Assembly: GCA_011634665.1 (NCBI GenBank)
Contig: WAEK01000014.1
Coordinates: 478,501 to 542,500 of the forward strand
Direction of reading: 5' to 3'
From: Mortierella sp. BCC40632
Taxonomy: Eukaryota > Mortierellomycota > Mortierellomycetes > Mortierellales > Mortierellaceae
DNA length: 64,000 nt
In this document: positions 36,132 through 48,930 of the stretch, piece after piece
Layout: each line of letters starts with the position of its first letter
Numbering within the stretch: position 1 is the first letter of the stretch
Program-made: the position numbers and the translations under genes
Notes under the pieces: model-generated
Databases searched by the model: none
What the model saw: only the letters and a program-made list of their open reading frames with translations
Told to the model about the DNA's origin: nothing

Positions 36132-39100
36132 GTGTAAACGAACCTTGCATTGGGCAATTGACAAAAGGAGATTCAACCAACTTTTGGATAACGATGTTGA
36201 GATTATGCATGTGGGGAAGAGAGACGGGCGAGTGTGAGGGTGAGGATTTAGAGTTGAGAGATGAATAGAAGAATAAAGAGAACCAGGCTGCATACAAAAA
36301 AAGTGGATGTGCATGCACTCAAAAGTAGGCCATATAGAGTGCATTAGAGTCGAGGGGAGAAGGCCGAGGAGGAAGAGGGTGGGGGAAAGGACAACAGGAG
36401 CAGCAGGGGGAGAAGGGGCAGGCAGGGAGTAGGCAGGGGCTCAAGAGAAGGTTTACGAGGGGGTTGTTTGCCCATTTGCATGAACTGTTGACAAGATGGG
36501 GGCACACATTGGAGTCAATATGAGCTGGGCCACTCTGCTGTCGCCACCGGCTCCCTCTGTTCGTTTCCAGCACCACATGAATGTAGAGTAACCTTGTATA
36601 CCCTGTGTGTCTCTGTCCAAGCAACCTTGTTCACAGACAAAAAGAGGTCATTCTGCATTCCTCATCTCTCTCCTCCCCTTTTACCTCTTTGACCCCAGCA
36701 CCTGTCCCACCCTCTCTTTCTCTTTTGTCGTTCTCTCTCTCTCTCGCTCTCTCTCGCTCTCTCTCTCTTTCACTGTCGTTTGTCGTTCCTCCTGAACACA
36801 TACACACATTCACATACACACATGTATACACACATGCAGTGTTGACAGGTTCAGCAACATGGGCAAACGCATGGCATGACTTGCAGGTGGACAAGTTGCT
36901 GGATGGTAAAAACCTTAAAAGAGGGGTAGCAAGCCTCCTTTCGTTTTTGCTCCGTCGCCTTGACTTTTACAAAGTGCAAGAACAAACAGTTTTGTCCGAA
37001 GAGCATAGGAGAGGGAGAGGAAGAGGAAGGAATGATGCTTTGGGTGCTATGCACTTCCATCTACATCTTTACTGCATTCCTGTCCAAGTCGCGTACGCAC
37101 CTGGGTCTTGGGCAAGGAGAGTTGCACAGGGCCAAGATGAGCGGATTCAACAAGGCAGAAGTGAAAAAAAAAAAAAAAAAAAAAAGGGTTCAAAGAATGT
37201 ACAGACAAAACCACAAGTCAAGGAGAAAAACAACAGTGTTTGATGGCGGAATAGGCTGCATGAGCGAGAAAGCGAGCAGTAGAGGAAAAGGGGGGAGCAA
37301 GGACGTTAGGTTCATCCAACCTCTCATTTTTTTTCCCGTCGCGTCGGCTTCGCCCTTTTGGAGTCGAGTCAGAATGCAAGGAGTTGGGGGAGAGGGATTA
37401 GCCCAATCCAATCGGAAAACATTCGTCCGCCACAGAATAAAAGCCCTTTTGAGTGCATGCCATGTAAGTGTCGGACACCGGACGCATGGCAAAGGGTACA
37501 CAACCGAATAGTCCCAGCTGTGTTAAAAACGTTTGCATCTCACTGCTTCTTTACTTCTTTCAATTGGCACTGTTGGTTAAGAATATTGGGACCCTGAGCC
37601 GAGTACAGTGTGATGTGCTCGAACAAATGTTGTGTTAGGGAATGAGAGAAGAGGAAAGGGATATATGTCTAGTGTATGTATTATGATGGGTGAATGGCAA
37701 AAGTAGTATTGAAGAGGACATAACTGTCGTGAAGCAAAGCAAGTAAAGAGAGTGAGCAAAAAGCAAAAAAGAGACAATCAAGCCAAAGAAAAACCACATT
37801 TGCCTCAACCTGAGCATCGCCCTCTGGACTGCAATGGTTTGAATTTATTGATAGAAAAAACCAGAGCCAGAACAAAGGTGAAAAGAAATGAGGGCTAGAG
37901 AAAGAGTAGGAATAAGAGGCTCAGGACTCTCTGCAGAAGAGACAACGGATGCCCAACGCACAGGTTTGTGTGTACTGTTCTCATCAAGGTTACTCTCTTT
38001 TATGTTTTTTTTTTATTTTTTATTTTCTTCGTCCCGTCGATGGCTAATTTCTTTTTTACTTTTGTCTGGGCCTGCGGGAAGAACAACACTTGGACACACA
38101 GAATTCTCACACACAAAGGGTTCGGAGTAGCCCAGCCCAGATTCAAGGATAAAGCACGCGGTACTCCAATGGTATGTCCCTTGTCTGGGTCGAACAAGAT
38201 TTTTGTGTGATGTATGGCAAGATTTCCTTTTTAGGTTGCGCATTGTGTTCTGGTCCCACAACTGACCCTGACCCATGTAGAGAGAAAGGGCTGAGGAGAA
38301 AGTGAGAGTGAAAAAAAAAAAAAAAAAAAAAAAGGAAAAAGGAAAAAGAAAGAGAAAAGGGCGAGAGAGAACAGGAAGTAAAAACCAGGACAGGTTCAAA
38401 AAAGAGCGAAAGAAAAAAGCTGCCGAATGAATGTGAATGAGTGAGGACAAGTGAGTGAGCAACAGAGAGCGAGTCGGTCGAGTCGGGTAATGAGCAAAGT
38501 ATGGGAAACGATGAGAGTGAGAGCGCCCATTTGTTAGGAGGAGCATCGGCTATAGAAGAAGGGGCGAAGGAGGAATTCAAAAGAGAAGAATAAGGGTTTA
38601 TTGTAGCGAAAGCAGAGCTCATATAGAGAATTATCCGCCTGGGCTATTGAGTAGCAATTGAGTGGGCCACACACTATTGCCTATACGCGTCGCGTGCCTC
38701 CTGACACGCGAGTGTGCGTGTGCGCGTGTGTGGAGGGCGTGCTTTGCAGGAGCACCGGAATGAAGTGTCGAAAAGGGTCAGCAATCCTTACTGGACCAGA
38801 CTTTTAACCCTCAAAACAACCAAGGTGTGGAGGAGAGAATTGAGAGTCTGGTATCGTATAGAAAATAATAAATGACGATTTAGAGTGAGTCGAGGCAGAT
38901 CTGCGACCCAGTAATCCGGATTTGGTCTTCAATTCAATCAAGATGCGTCAATGAGTAGGATTCCTAAAGGTAACAATCGTGCACGGGTCAGGTACAGAGT
39001 CGATGGTCGACATGAGAATAGAGTACAACGTGGGTGGGAAGAGGAGACGAGAGACGAAGGGAATAGGCCTGAGAGAGACGCGATCAGCGAATCGTTTTCG

Positions 39101-40497
39101 TCAACCACTGTTGTGGGTCCGATCGATCCGATCGAAGGGTAGACAAGGACGGAAAGGAGACAGCAGGGCCGAGAGAGAAAGGGGGTGCGAGGAAGGAAGG
39201 AGCGAGAGCAAGGGGGAGAGGGCAGAGGGTGCACATACCAGCTGAACCCAATGAGAGAGTGAGGATGCGTGAGTGAGTTGGAATAGAGTAACAAAGAAGG
39301 GTGCAATAGAAAGGATAATGCCAAAAGAGACAAGAACCTAAACAGGGTTAGGGAGGAAGGGACTCGGCATGCGTGGACCACAGGGGACAGGGAGGTATTG
39401 TCGGCAGGAGACAAAGGGGGAGGGGGGAGGGGGCATGGCTGGTAGGCAGGGAAGGTCAAGGGGGGAGGACGAAGCACAGGGCGAGGCCATGCATCTTTCC
39501 CCATCGTTGTACACCGCATCAGTGGCCTGTGGTCTGGGCGGACTGAATTCTCATAATGTATTGCAGTTTTTCCTTGCATCGAATGAATGCCCACAACAAT
39601 AAATGCAATTGTATCGCCTATTCCATGAGACGAGGCGAGGGCAAGGTACTAAGCAATGCTGGCAAGCACGGCCCACTCGTCCGGACGTGCAAACACACAA
39701 CAGACACATTTTCGGCGTTGTGGAAAGACTGCACATTTGGTGTACAGGCACAGTGCGCACATTTTAACAGCACAGAATGCCAGTGCCGTGAGCATTGATA
39801 GAGCTGACGATAGCGAAGTGAATATCGCAGAGAAAACTGGCGAGAATTGTGAGAGACGAGTGGTAAGAGTGAGGGGAGTACGCTAGCCCTCTCTCGTTCC
39901 TCGACTAACCTTGACCAGTCCGTCCCAGCCCCTGGTCAAGCTTTCTCCCGCTGACTTGTTGGCCCAAATGGGTTGGTTGGTTCCGCCAACAGGAGAAGGA
40001 AGGGCGAGGGACCTGCTCCTCACACCCAGGCCGTCCTTTACAAGGAAAACTTAAACGGCGATACTTACTTTGGTAAGCGCAGACGAATGAATTACATTCA
40101 ATGATTCGCAATTCCGAATTTTTTTAACATTTTTCTCACACGCCCGCTTCTCGTCCTTCTTCGCCCCACCCATCTCCATGCTACCCTTTGACTGGATCCC
40201 ACTCATGTGTAATCGAGATCCGACACATTCAGACACACAGGCACACACAATCTTTGGTCGACCCAGGTCTCCTTCCCTCTCGCTTTCATCTCTGTCTCTC
40301 TGAAGCTTGTACGATGGAAGCTTTTTGTACACCCAAGCCTAGGCACACAAACCGAGTGACACCCGCATGGGACCATGGCGGACAAGAGACACGGAAAGGG
40401 GGTACAGAAAGACAAACTTGGGATGACCGAAGATCGATCGTCCCTTTTTCTCTCACTCTCCGTTCACCTAACACAACTCTTGTCTGTCCGCCCTTCC

Positions 40498-40589
40498 GTC
40501 TGTCTGTCTGTCTGTATGTCTGTCTGTCTGTATGTCTGTCTGTCTGTCCGTCTGTGTGTCTGTCCGTCTGTCTACCTATCTGTCTGTCT
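40498..40589. repeat. (CTGT)n tetranucleotide array, interrupted
   Basis: Roughly 20 tandem CTGT units carry a few substitutions (CTGTATGT, CTGTCCGT, CTACCTAT). It is the only sizeable tetranucleotide array in the window and lies inside a long pyrimidine-rich block. Confidence 0.95.
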
Positions 40590-41895
40590 TCCCATCCTTT
40601 CTCTCTTTCTCTTTCAATCACTTTTCACTTACCTCACCCTTTCTTTCTCTTATTCTCTCTATCTCCCCTCTCCTCTATCTATCTCGCTCAATACCTCACT
40701 CTCCTCCTCCGCGCCCCTGTCTCTCCTACAGCTGCATGAACAGACGCGTTCCCTATGCCTACATAAACAAAAAAAAAAAGGCGGGAAAACGATCTAGGAG
40801 ATAGTCCAGCGACCTAAGTCATGTCCATCCAAAACTTGTCGTGTGTGCCATTGTGAGTGTGTCTATGGATCTTGCGACAATGGCCATTCCTTTTAACGGC
40901 CTCCTAATCTCTCCCAAAGCCCAGACTGACCTCATGTCTATGAATTCATGCAAATTGACTCATTGGGCGTTCCATGGCATTGCCTTTGCTAACCCGGGGT
41001 CTTCTCATTCCTCGGTCCCCTAGCTCGTCTATGCATCACCACAACCAGCACCACGACCGCCCTTCCCCCTCATTTCTCCGCTGCAGCACCACACCTATCT
41101 TACTGTTCATGCGAGGCACCATCGAGGATGAATGTGGAAGACTGCAGGCAGAGAAGGGGGGGGGAGGGACTGCTCTCCACACATACACAACACACACGCA
41201 AACACACAAGCACACACATACATTCATCGTACACACACGACGCGCACGCTCGTTCTTTCTATCCCTTGCTCGATCCGCCCGGCTGTCCAATCCAAGAGCT
41301 GCAGGGAAGCCTCGATTGCTGCCCGTGCGAGCGTCCAAGAAAATACTCGCTCGCAGCCCACCAACCCAGTTCGACACCTTAGACTCCCTCCCTCCTCTCC
41401 ACTGCCACTACCACTCCACCACGACCGTCCTCGTCCTCCTCTTGCCCTCCCCCGACCTTTTTCCTTTGTCTTCTCCCCTCGTTACCTTTTTTTTTTGTCT
41501 GGTCCTAGCACCCGCCCAACCGCCTCCGACCAACACTGTCCTCTCTTTGTCTCGAAGTCTCCTTTCAATGCATCCACTTACCCCCTGTCTCTCTCTCTCT
41601 CTTTCCCCATTCTGTTGTTGTTGTTTTTTTCTCCCCCGCTGGATCAGGACCTGGACACACATGCATACTACTTTTTTTTTTCTTTTGCTCGCTCCTCTTC
41701 TCTCCCACTACCAAGCTTACTCTCCTTTTCACACCAGTTCGAGCCTAGAAGGCCAGAAGCGGACCTTGGAGGAGAAGGAGGGGTTTGGGGGGTTTGGGAG
41801 AGAGAGAAAGAGAGGAAGGAAGAGCATGGACATTGGGCGAGTAAATGCGGAATCAACCAGACATTCTGACTGGTTCAGCGCGTGTTTTCGCATTC

Positions 41896-41902
<7 letters not shown>

Positions 41903-41957
<55 letters not shown>
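41903..41957. repeat. (TC)n microsatellite
   Basis: About 27 uninterrupted TC units lie inside the CT-rich block at 41370-42060. Confidence 0.95.
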
Positions 41958-41959
<2 letters not shown>

Positions 41960-42628
41960 TTCTATCTCTCCCCTGTTCTTGTTCACATTGTTCTGACTCC
42001 CTCTTTCACCTCTTCTTTCTCTCTCTCTCTCACACACTTCTCTCTCTCCCTAGGCCTGCTCTACCTTTTGCCTGGGTCCTCAGCCATTGGACCATGCAGT
42101 CTGGTTGCGGAGTAAAAAAAAGAGAGACAGACGACTCGAGATGGTTTTGGTAAGCGAAAGTCTGCAGCTCGCGCAGAAATGATATCGAAACACGTAAAAG
42201 TCTCTCTCCTCTCCTCTCCTCCCTCCCTCAACTCTCTGCACGTTGGTCCTATTCCATAGTCATCTCGTCATCAGCGCCTATTGTTTTTGTTGTTGATTCC
42301 TCTTTCTCTCTTCCTGTCTCTCTCTCTCTCCTTCTCTCTCCCTCTCACTCACTCACTCTCTCGTTTCTCTTTTCGTCGTCTCCTATTGAAGGTGTTATTT
42401 TTTTTTTTTTTTTTTTTTCTTTTTGGCTCACTAACGGACCCAGTCCACAGGGCGAAGAGAGAAGGAAAATAAAAAAAATGGCGAATGGGAAAACCACAAT
42501 TGGATGAGTGAGGGGCGAAAGTAGGGGGGAAAGGAGAAGGAGAGAAGGGGGAGTATGGATTAGGAAGGACTGGGAGGAGACCTGCTCAGATAATGAGAGA
42601 GAGAAAAAAGAGAGTAGCAAAAGAGAGC

Positions 42629-42673
<45 letters not shown>

Positions 42674-45600
42674 TAGCGATCACAGCGTCGGATCTCCCAA
42701 CCTCCCCCTTCTCTGCGTTGGACAGAGCGTTGGGAGAGAACAAGACAAAAAAAAATCGTGCCACATGTTGCACATGTACTTGATGTAACCTTTGGGCCCA
42801 TGGGCCACCTTCCCTCTTCTTCTCCTCCGCCTTCTCTTCCCCACCGTGTTGGAGGCACATGCTCCCTTTGCTCTTTTTTTTGTTTGTCCACGTCCAATTC
42901 TATGTCCACAGCCGCAGCCCACATTTACAACCGTACCCTTCGTATTCCTCGCCATTAATCGTTCTCACTGTGCTCTCTCCATTCCTTTGTTGCGACCTCC
43001 TTTCTTTTTTTTTTCTCGTCCTACCTTCAACCCCTATTTCAGTTCCTTGGTTCAACATTTCCCCTTTTTCTCACCACGACCTTCTGGTCGCATCATTCCT
43101 TGCTAATGGACGCACATATCCATTATCGAGTACCAATAAGTAAAGTAGGGCGGGGGGGAGAGAGATAGAGAGGAAGGGAGGGGGAGGAGGGAGGAAGGAG
43201 GGAGGAGGGGGGGAGAGGGGAGAGAGAAAATAGGGAGGGGAAGAGGAGGAAGGGGGTTGGAAGAGAAGATTGGAGAATGCTGAAAAAGAAATGTATGCAT
43301 GAGTGGAGCCACTATTTCAGAGGAAGCAAAGAAAGGAGAAAGACGGCATTTAGGCGTTAATGCGATATTCAATCTGCCCAAGAAAAAAAAAATCTCCTTT
43401 TTTTATAATGGATGACTATTGTATACAACTTTTTTAGGCCTATGCCATTGACCGAGGGACACTAAAGTGCGTTTTGAATTCGTGTATTACAAAAGGCACT
43501 TCTCTTTTTTTTTTTTTTTTTTTTTTTGAACTGCAGCCGGAGTATGTGTGTAGAAAAGGAGAAGTGACAGAGAGGGAAGGAGGGAGAAAGAGAGAGAGAA
43601 GAGAGAGAGAGAGAAAGAGAGAAAGAGAGAGCGAGAGTGAGAGCGAGAGAGAGCTGTGGATGTGGCTACATGACTTTAAAAAAGCATGGCTACACGGCTG
43701 GTTACTGTGTACGCCCATGCTCATCTTTTTTGTAAAAGTATGTATTACTTCTATTACGAATGCACATACACCTACAAACATTGGACCGAGGGACATTGAA
43801 ATTTCAGTGACCCAAAAAAGTCATCGGTCAACTCTTTCCCCTTTGTCAAGGCACTGACACGGGCCCTGCTCTTGTTTCCTTCTTTCTTCCATTCTTTCTT
43901 TTTCCTACGAACCACTCAACCCTTCCTTACAAGCAGCCTCCAGTATGCCTTCTTTCTTCCCATGGGCACTCAACTACCCGTGGCATCCTTGACAATTCTC
44001 TCCGCACAGCCCGTGGTGCTCACTGGCCTCCGTCATGGTAATGTGAGCACCGTTGGGAGCCATTAGAGAGGATGGCCAAAATCGGTGGTAGTGGTGGCCA
44101 GTGAGATAGCGAGTGCTCTTGGTGAAATGGCCTTGGCGTCGTTGACGCGGGCCTCGGAGCAACGGGCAAGGGCAATTGAATCGACATCATTGTGGGTTGT
44201 TTGTATAACGAACAGCGAAGCCCACTCTGAGTGTACTCTTCTATTCATTCACTCACTTTTTCTCTCTATATCTTTCTCACTCCTCGGGTCGGTCCTCATT
44301 GCTCCTTCGCTCACCCATTGACTTGACCATTGACTTTGCTCATTAGTCAATGCACTATTGATAAAGAGAGAGAGCCAACCGAACGCCCGCTGGTATGGTC
44401 AGACCTATGTGATACGATGGATATGGGATGGTAAGGAGGAAAAGAGCGAGACAGAGCGAAGAGCGAAGAGCGAGAGAGAGCGAAAGAGCGAGGAGGAAGA
44501 GAGCAAGAGTAAGAGAGAGTGAATGAGTAGGTGGGAGGTTGGAGTGGAGTGAGGTCCCTATCCTGACCTATTTCCCTGGTCCATCTTTCAGCTCTGGCCC
44601 TTTGCCTGTCTCTGTTGACCCATTGTTTTCTGCAAAACGAACTTTTTCGTACTCTGTGTTGCGGCGGCTGGAGAAAATAAGAAGGAAGAGAGGAGAGAGG
44701 AAGAGTGCTTCTGTCCACAGGTCGCCACTGCTACCGCTACCGCTTCTGCTTGTCTGATGGTGTTGCTCATTGATACAGATGTTTGTCCCCCCCCCTCTTC
44801 TTCCCTGTCCTCCTTCCTCCCTGTCCCCTGGCGTTGTGTTCCCTCGCACTGTTGCAAGTTTCCGTTGCTTGCCATGGTGTTTGCTGCGTTGTTGCTGATG
44901 TTGTTGTTATTGCTTCATTGGCGTGCCCTGTGTACGCTCTTTGGAGCATTTTGCCATTGACTTGAATGCCGACTCTTTCATGTCTTTTTCTATGCACCAC
45001 CCTTTTTTTTTTTTTTTACCCTTCCAACCCAAAAAAAAAACTCAATTTGGGATGTCCCTCTTCTTCTTTGGATCCCAATCGCCTCGGTCTGTCTTGAACT
45101 CGAGCACTGCTACTCTACCATCCGTTTGAACACTTCTTGCTCTTTATCTTCCATTATTCCTATCACTCTCGTCCATCTCCATCCATTTATCTTCCCAGAC
45201 CTTTCTGCCCTCGTCAGTATCTTGCTCAGCTGTAATCAAGGAATGACAATGGCGGCAAAAAAAATCAATTCTGCGCGCCAATTGCACAGGGTCAAGCACG
45301 AGTATGACGAAGAGACCAAGAGACTAGGAAGAACTCGTCACCTAAAAGGAGCGAGGATTTTTTTATGTATGTATTGTCATGGCTCATTCTGGCGGGCAGC
45401 TCCTATTTATCTGGGTGCTCTTCCCTCACTTCCCTCTCTCTCACACACATCTTCCCCCACAGCCTTTTATCTGGGGATAGCTTTACGCCAGTTTGCTCTT
45501 CTAGTTACTCGGCTCGTACCCTATCTCTTTGTCATGCCTTGTCACTCGTGTTTTTACTTTTTTTTTTTTTTTTTTTTTTTGCCCGAGTGAGGAATGAGGA

Positions 45601-46428
45601 CCAGAAGAGTGGAGAAGGAAGGGTGGGACAGCGTGGGTAAAGGGGAGAAGAAGGGAAGGAGTGGAGGCCGGCCGGCGAGACAGCGGAGGATGAAGCGCAA
45701 GGGTGGAAGAATACAGCGGGATGGAGATGTGAGTAAGAAGGGTAACAAGGAACTGGTAACGATTGAACAAGTCAAAGAGTTAAAAATGAATACAAGTAGA
45801 AGAAAAGAAAAAAAGAATGAGAAGAAAAAAATGAGAGTGAAAAGAAAGAAAGAAAAAGAAAAGGGCACGGTTGAGTGTCGAGTGTTAGAGTAAGCATTTA
45901 TATAGTTTCCAGGGTTTAGTCCGCCTGGGCCAGATGCAACGCACAACAGTTGATTGTATTTGATATACACAGACTGAGAAGGTAAGGAAGTGGACAGAGG
46001 GGGATACACACAGACACACAGACAACACACAGACAACATACACCCGTCGCACCCTTTCAATCGGCTAATGCAAATCCCAGCAGAGGGGACGAGGAGCGCA
46101 GGTGAGGACGAGAGAACGAGCGAGCGCGAGAGAGATAGGCAAGGAAACTCTCAGTCTATCGCAGCTCTATTGAGTCCCATTCTTTCGCCCCCTCTATTTT
46201 GCTGCCTCCTTTCCTCCTGCCTGCTGGGTGCCTCCTGCCTCCTGCGGTCCTGCGTCCTGCGGTCCTCTCTCCTCTCCTCCTTCGCTTCCCTTCGTCCGCT
46301 TCCTTCATCCGCCTTCCTCGGTTTTCCAGCCATGTTTGTCTTCATTCTTTTCCGTTTGGGAGACTGGGAAGATGAACGAGGACCGACGTGGAAAGCTGAA
46401 AACAAAGAAATCCCTGATCCCTGACGGG

Positions 46429-46436
46429 TATAAAAA
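46429..46436 (+). promoter_or_regulatory. TATA box upstream of the ATG-free leader
   Basis: The element TATAAAAA in the context cgggTATAAAAAcgg is followed by pyrimidine-rich sequence (about 46441-46500) typical of a transcription start, and then by roughly 920 bases without a single ATG. Together these mark the promoter of the 81-codon gene at 48685. Confidence 0.65.
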
Positions 46437-46459
46437 CGGAACCGTTCTTGTCGTTGCCG

Positions 46460-48684
46460 ACTCTTTTCTTCCTTCATCCTCAACCTCTTCACCACTCTCA
46501 ACAAAAACCCACTCCTCCCCCAAGAAGTTCCCTGCAAGCACACATTCCTCCCCCGCACGCCTGCACACATCTAACCCCTCCCCCCTGTACACACCGGTGC
46601 CAGCCTCGAGAATCCCTGTCTCCAAGTCGGTCCCTTCCTCTGGTCCAAGTAAAGCGTCCAAGCAAACGTTCAAGCAAACAAGCATCCAGCCGCCCTAAGT
46701 GCCTTTAATTTGGTCCTCCGTCTGGTCGTGCCTATCCTGCAAGTTAGCTGGTCAATCCTCTGAGCATCCGTCAAGACCCCAAGAAGGCTCTACGCGCGTG
46801 CATCCTGACACACGCACACAACGCACACACACGCACAAGATACAAACACCACACCCTCGCTCACTCGCGGTCCCCAAGAACGTACTCCGTCCAGTCGCCC
46901 GTTGCTCAGTTCCTCTCGCCGCCCTTTATCTTTCTTCGCAAGACCAGGACCCTGTTGTCATCCTTCTCTGACGTCTAGAGGATCTCCACATTTTCGGAAA
47001 GCTCGAGCCAATCCCGCCCATCATTCTCAAGATCTGCTGTGAATTCTGATCCTTGACTCCTCCCCTCTCACTCTTTTTGAATTCTAAGCAAGAAAAAAAA
47101 AAGAGCTCTCCATCAGCCTCACAAAGAAAAAGAAGGAAGGAAAGCCGTTAGGAATTCCTGTACCCACCGCAAGAATCTTTGGCCCGGCCTCACTCTCACA
47201 AGTCCTAAGGAACGTTGTTTGTCCAACCCCGCCCAAGATCTCACCTCATCTCACAAGCGGCTTTTCTCATCAGCCTTCTCTTGACCGCAAGACCATCCAC
47301 CATCCGTCGCATTTTTTGTCCGTTGTCCGTTGTCTGAGTTCCTCAAGCGACTGAATCGGAATCAATAATCCTTCTTCCAAGGTAAGGAACGCTGGAACAG
47401 ACCATGGGCCACAACAACAGTAACCCTGTGGAAAATCAACAACAAAAAAAAAAAGGCCGTGAGACGTTGCATTGAGTGACAGAAGCAAAGGATACGAGAG
47501 AGAGAGAAAAAGGGAGCGAAAAAGAAAACTGACGAGGATGAGGGAGATAAAAAAAAAAAAAAGGGTGCGTGTGCGTGTGTATCTGTGTATGTGCATGGAA
47601 TCTTTTGGGCGAATGTGTGTGCTTCCATGACGACGAAGACGACGATAACGACAGAGACATCAGCGACAGCCACAGGCGCCGGTGACCGAACGCAAATGTT
47701 GGTTGTCTCGCTTGTCATGGAGACGTTGACAAAAGATAATTGCTTGCCCACCCCCGCCTCTCTCTCTCTCTCTCTCTCTCTCCAATTCCTTCCCACTGCA
47801 AGCCTTGACATGGTACCCCTGTATACGGTGTCGGTTCTTGTGCTTTGCTCCCTCCCTTCGGTTCCTGGCTCTTGCCTGCGTTGCGCTGCAATCGGCTCTT
47901 TTTCTTCCGCTATTTGTCTTTAGCTCAGCGCTCGCGGGTTCGGTGGAATGTGACGAGTCAAAGGAGGAAGCGGGAAGTTCATCTGGGGATTGGAGCGGCA
48001 ATTACTATCGGCGGTAGACTAGGAGTATGCCTTTCCTGGCGACCTGCCTCTGCTGTTCACCACTTCCCCCTCCCCCCCACGCTTCGCTCGTTTGCACTCG
48101 CCTTTTTTTTTTTTTTTTTTTTTTTTTAATTGAGAGCACCTCGGAGTAGGACTCTCTTCTCTCGTTGAATTCATTATTACTCGCTTGTTGGTTACACACG
48201 AATGCATCGATGCTCGACTCCTCCTACTCCTTTTTTTTCTCTCTTTGGATGGAGATGCTTGAACGCAAGGGCAGGAAACACAAAATTGGACCACAATAAT
48301 ATCTAACCATCACTTCCATTCACTCTTCTCTCAATGCTCTCCCTTTCCCTTCCTCATGAGCATAGAACTATACGCAGCTAGGGTCAACACATACCTCGCC
48401 TCCCCCTACTTCTTTCTCTTGCATTCCTGCTTCGCCTCAGCAAAAGAGTACACGACTGCCGTCCAGGGATTGCCAACCTTTGATCGAGCTCTCGCCTTCA
48501 ATTTTTCAGATTACCACCCATCTCGGAAGACCCAATCTCGTTAGCGAATAGCCAACCCAATACCCCGTGCAACCTAGCCCGACCTTCCCTTTCACGCTTC
48601 TCCAACAAAACCACCGAACCCGCCGGTCAAGTTCAACCAATCCCAACCTACGAACCCTACCCACCAAATCTTCTAAAAACAGCC
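46460..48684 (+). other. Long ATG-free spliced 5' leader of the 81-codon gene
   Basis: From just after the TATA box to 47381 there is no ATG on the plus strand. At 47381/47382 a strong 5' splice site (ccaag/gtaagg) appears. The following 1.1 kb contains ATGs, microsatellites and a T-run, as expected of an intron. A 3' splice site (tttttcag) ends at 48509. From 48510 to the ATG at 48685 the sequence is again ATG-free and CAA/CCA-rich, typical of a fungal leader. The mature leader would be about 1.1 kb. The 175 bases before the ATG are also open in the same frame, so an upstream non-AUG start is conceivable. Confidence 0.55.
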
Positions 48685-48930
48685 ATGTCGTCCCTTCAGT
48701 ACAACCAGCCCGGAAACATGGTCTCCGTTGAGGAATTGCCCCAGAACCTTGCTCCCCGGTCCATGCCTTCGATGGAAGAGATGATGGCCATGCTCTCGTC
48801 CACACAATACTCAAACGATGCCGCTGCTGCCGCTGCTGCCTCTCGTGCATGGAGACAGGGTTCCCCCGACTCGAATTTTACGACCTCCACTGTTGGCGTC
48901 ACAGGAGGCCACCGTCGCAACCACGAATAA
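48685..48930 (+). CDS. Unrecognised 81-residue protein
   Basis: A small open frame starts in excellent context (acagccATGtcg), uses C-ending codons like the highly expressed genes here, and ends in TAA. The product is hydrophilic: a Met/Glu-rich segment (PSMEEMMAMLSS) is followed by a run of eight alanines/alanine-type residues and a Ser/Thr/Gly tail ending GGHRRNHE. There is no signal peptide, membrane segment or known domain. Support comes from its position at the end of a TATA-driven, spliced, ATG-free leader and from codon use; I recognise no homologue. A longer protein initiated upstream in the same open frame is possible but less likely. Confidence 0.55.
   Translation: MSSLQYNQPGNMVSVEELPQNLAPRSMPSMEEMMAMLSSTQYSNDAAAAAAASRAWRQGSPDSNFTTSTVGVTGGHRRNHE

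Larger units (their letters stand above)
35039..46428. other. 11.4-kb stretch without a convincing gene
   Basis: I find no recognisable domain and no exon chain with consistent splice phases. The DNA consists of alternating polypurine and polypyrimidine blocks. GA-rich-on-plus blocks include 35120-36320, 38280-38600, 39000-39500, 42480-42690, 43145-43270, 44400-44560 and 45600-46140. CT-rich-on-plus blocks include 36660-36780, 40440-40730, 41370-42060, 42200-42410 and 42800-43080. Many A/T runs and microsatellites are interspersed. By analogy with annotated genes these blocks could be leaders and promoters of short genes I could not resolve. A coding-like minus-strand fragment near 44180-44050 (LARCSEARVNDAKAISPRAL) is the best isolated candidate. 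Antisense or long non-coding transcription cannot be excluded. Confidence 0.45.

Noticed and set aside
38938..39594. A 218-codon minus-strand frame rich in Pro, Leu and Ser
   Set aside because: The pyrimidine-rich strand again; no start context, splice or domain evidence.
40974..41996. A 340-codon plus-strand frame through CT and CA arrays
   Set aside because: The sequence is repeat-derived, contains the (TC)n microsatellite and shows no recognisable domain.
48510..48684. Upstream in-frame extension of the 81-codon gene
   Set aside because: The frame is open but has no ATG and the composition (CAA/CCA-rich) is that of a fungal leader; kept only as a possible non-AUG extension.
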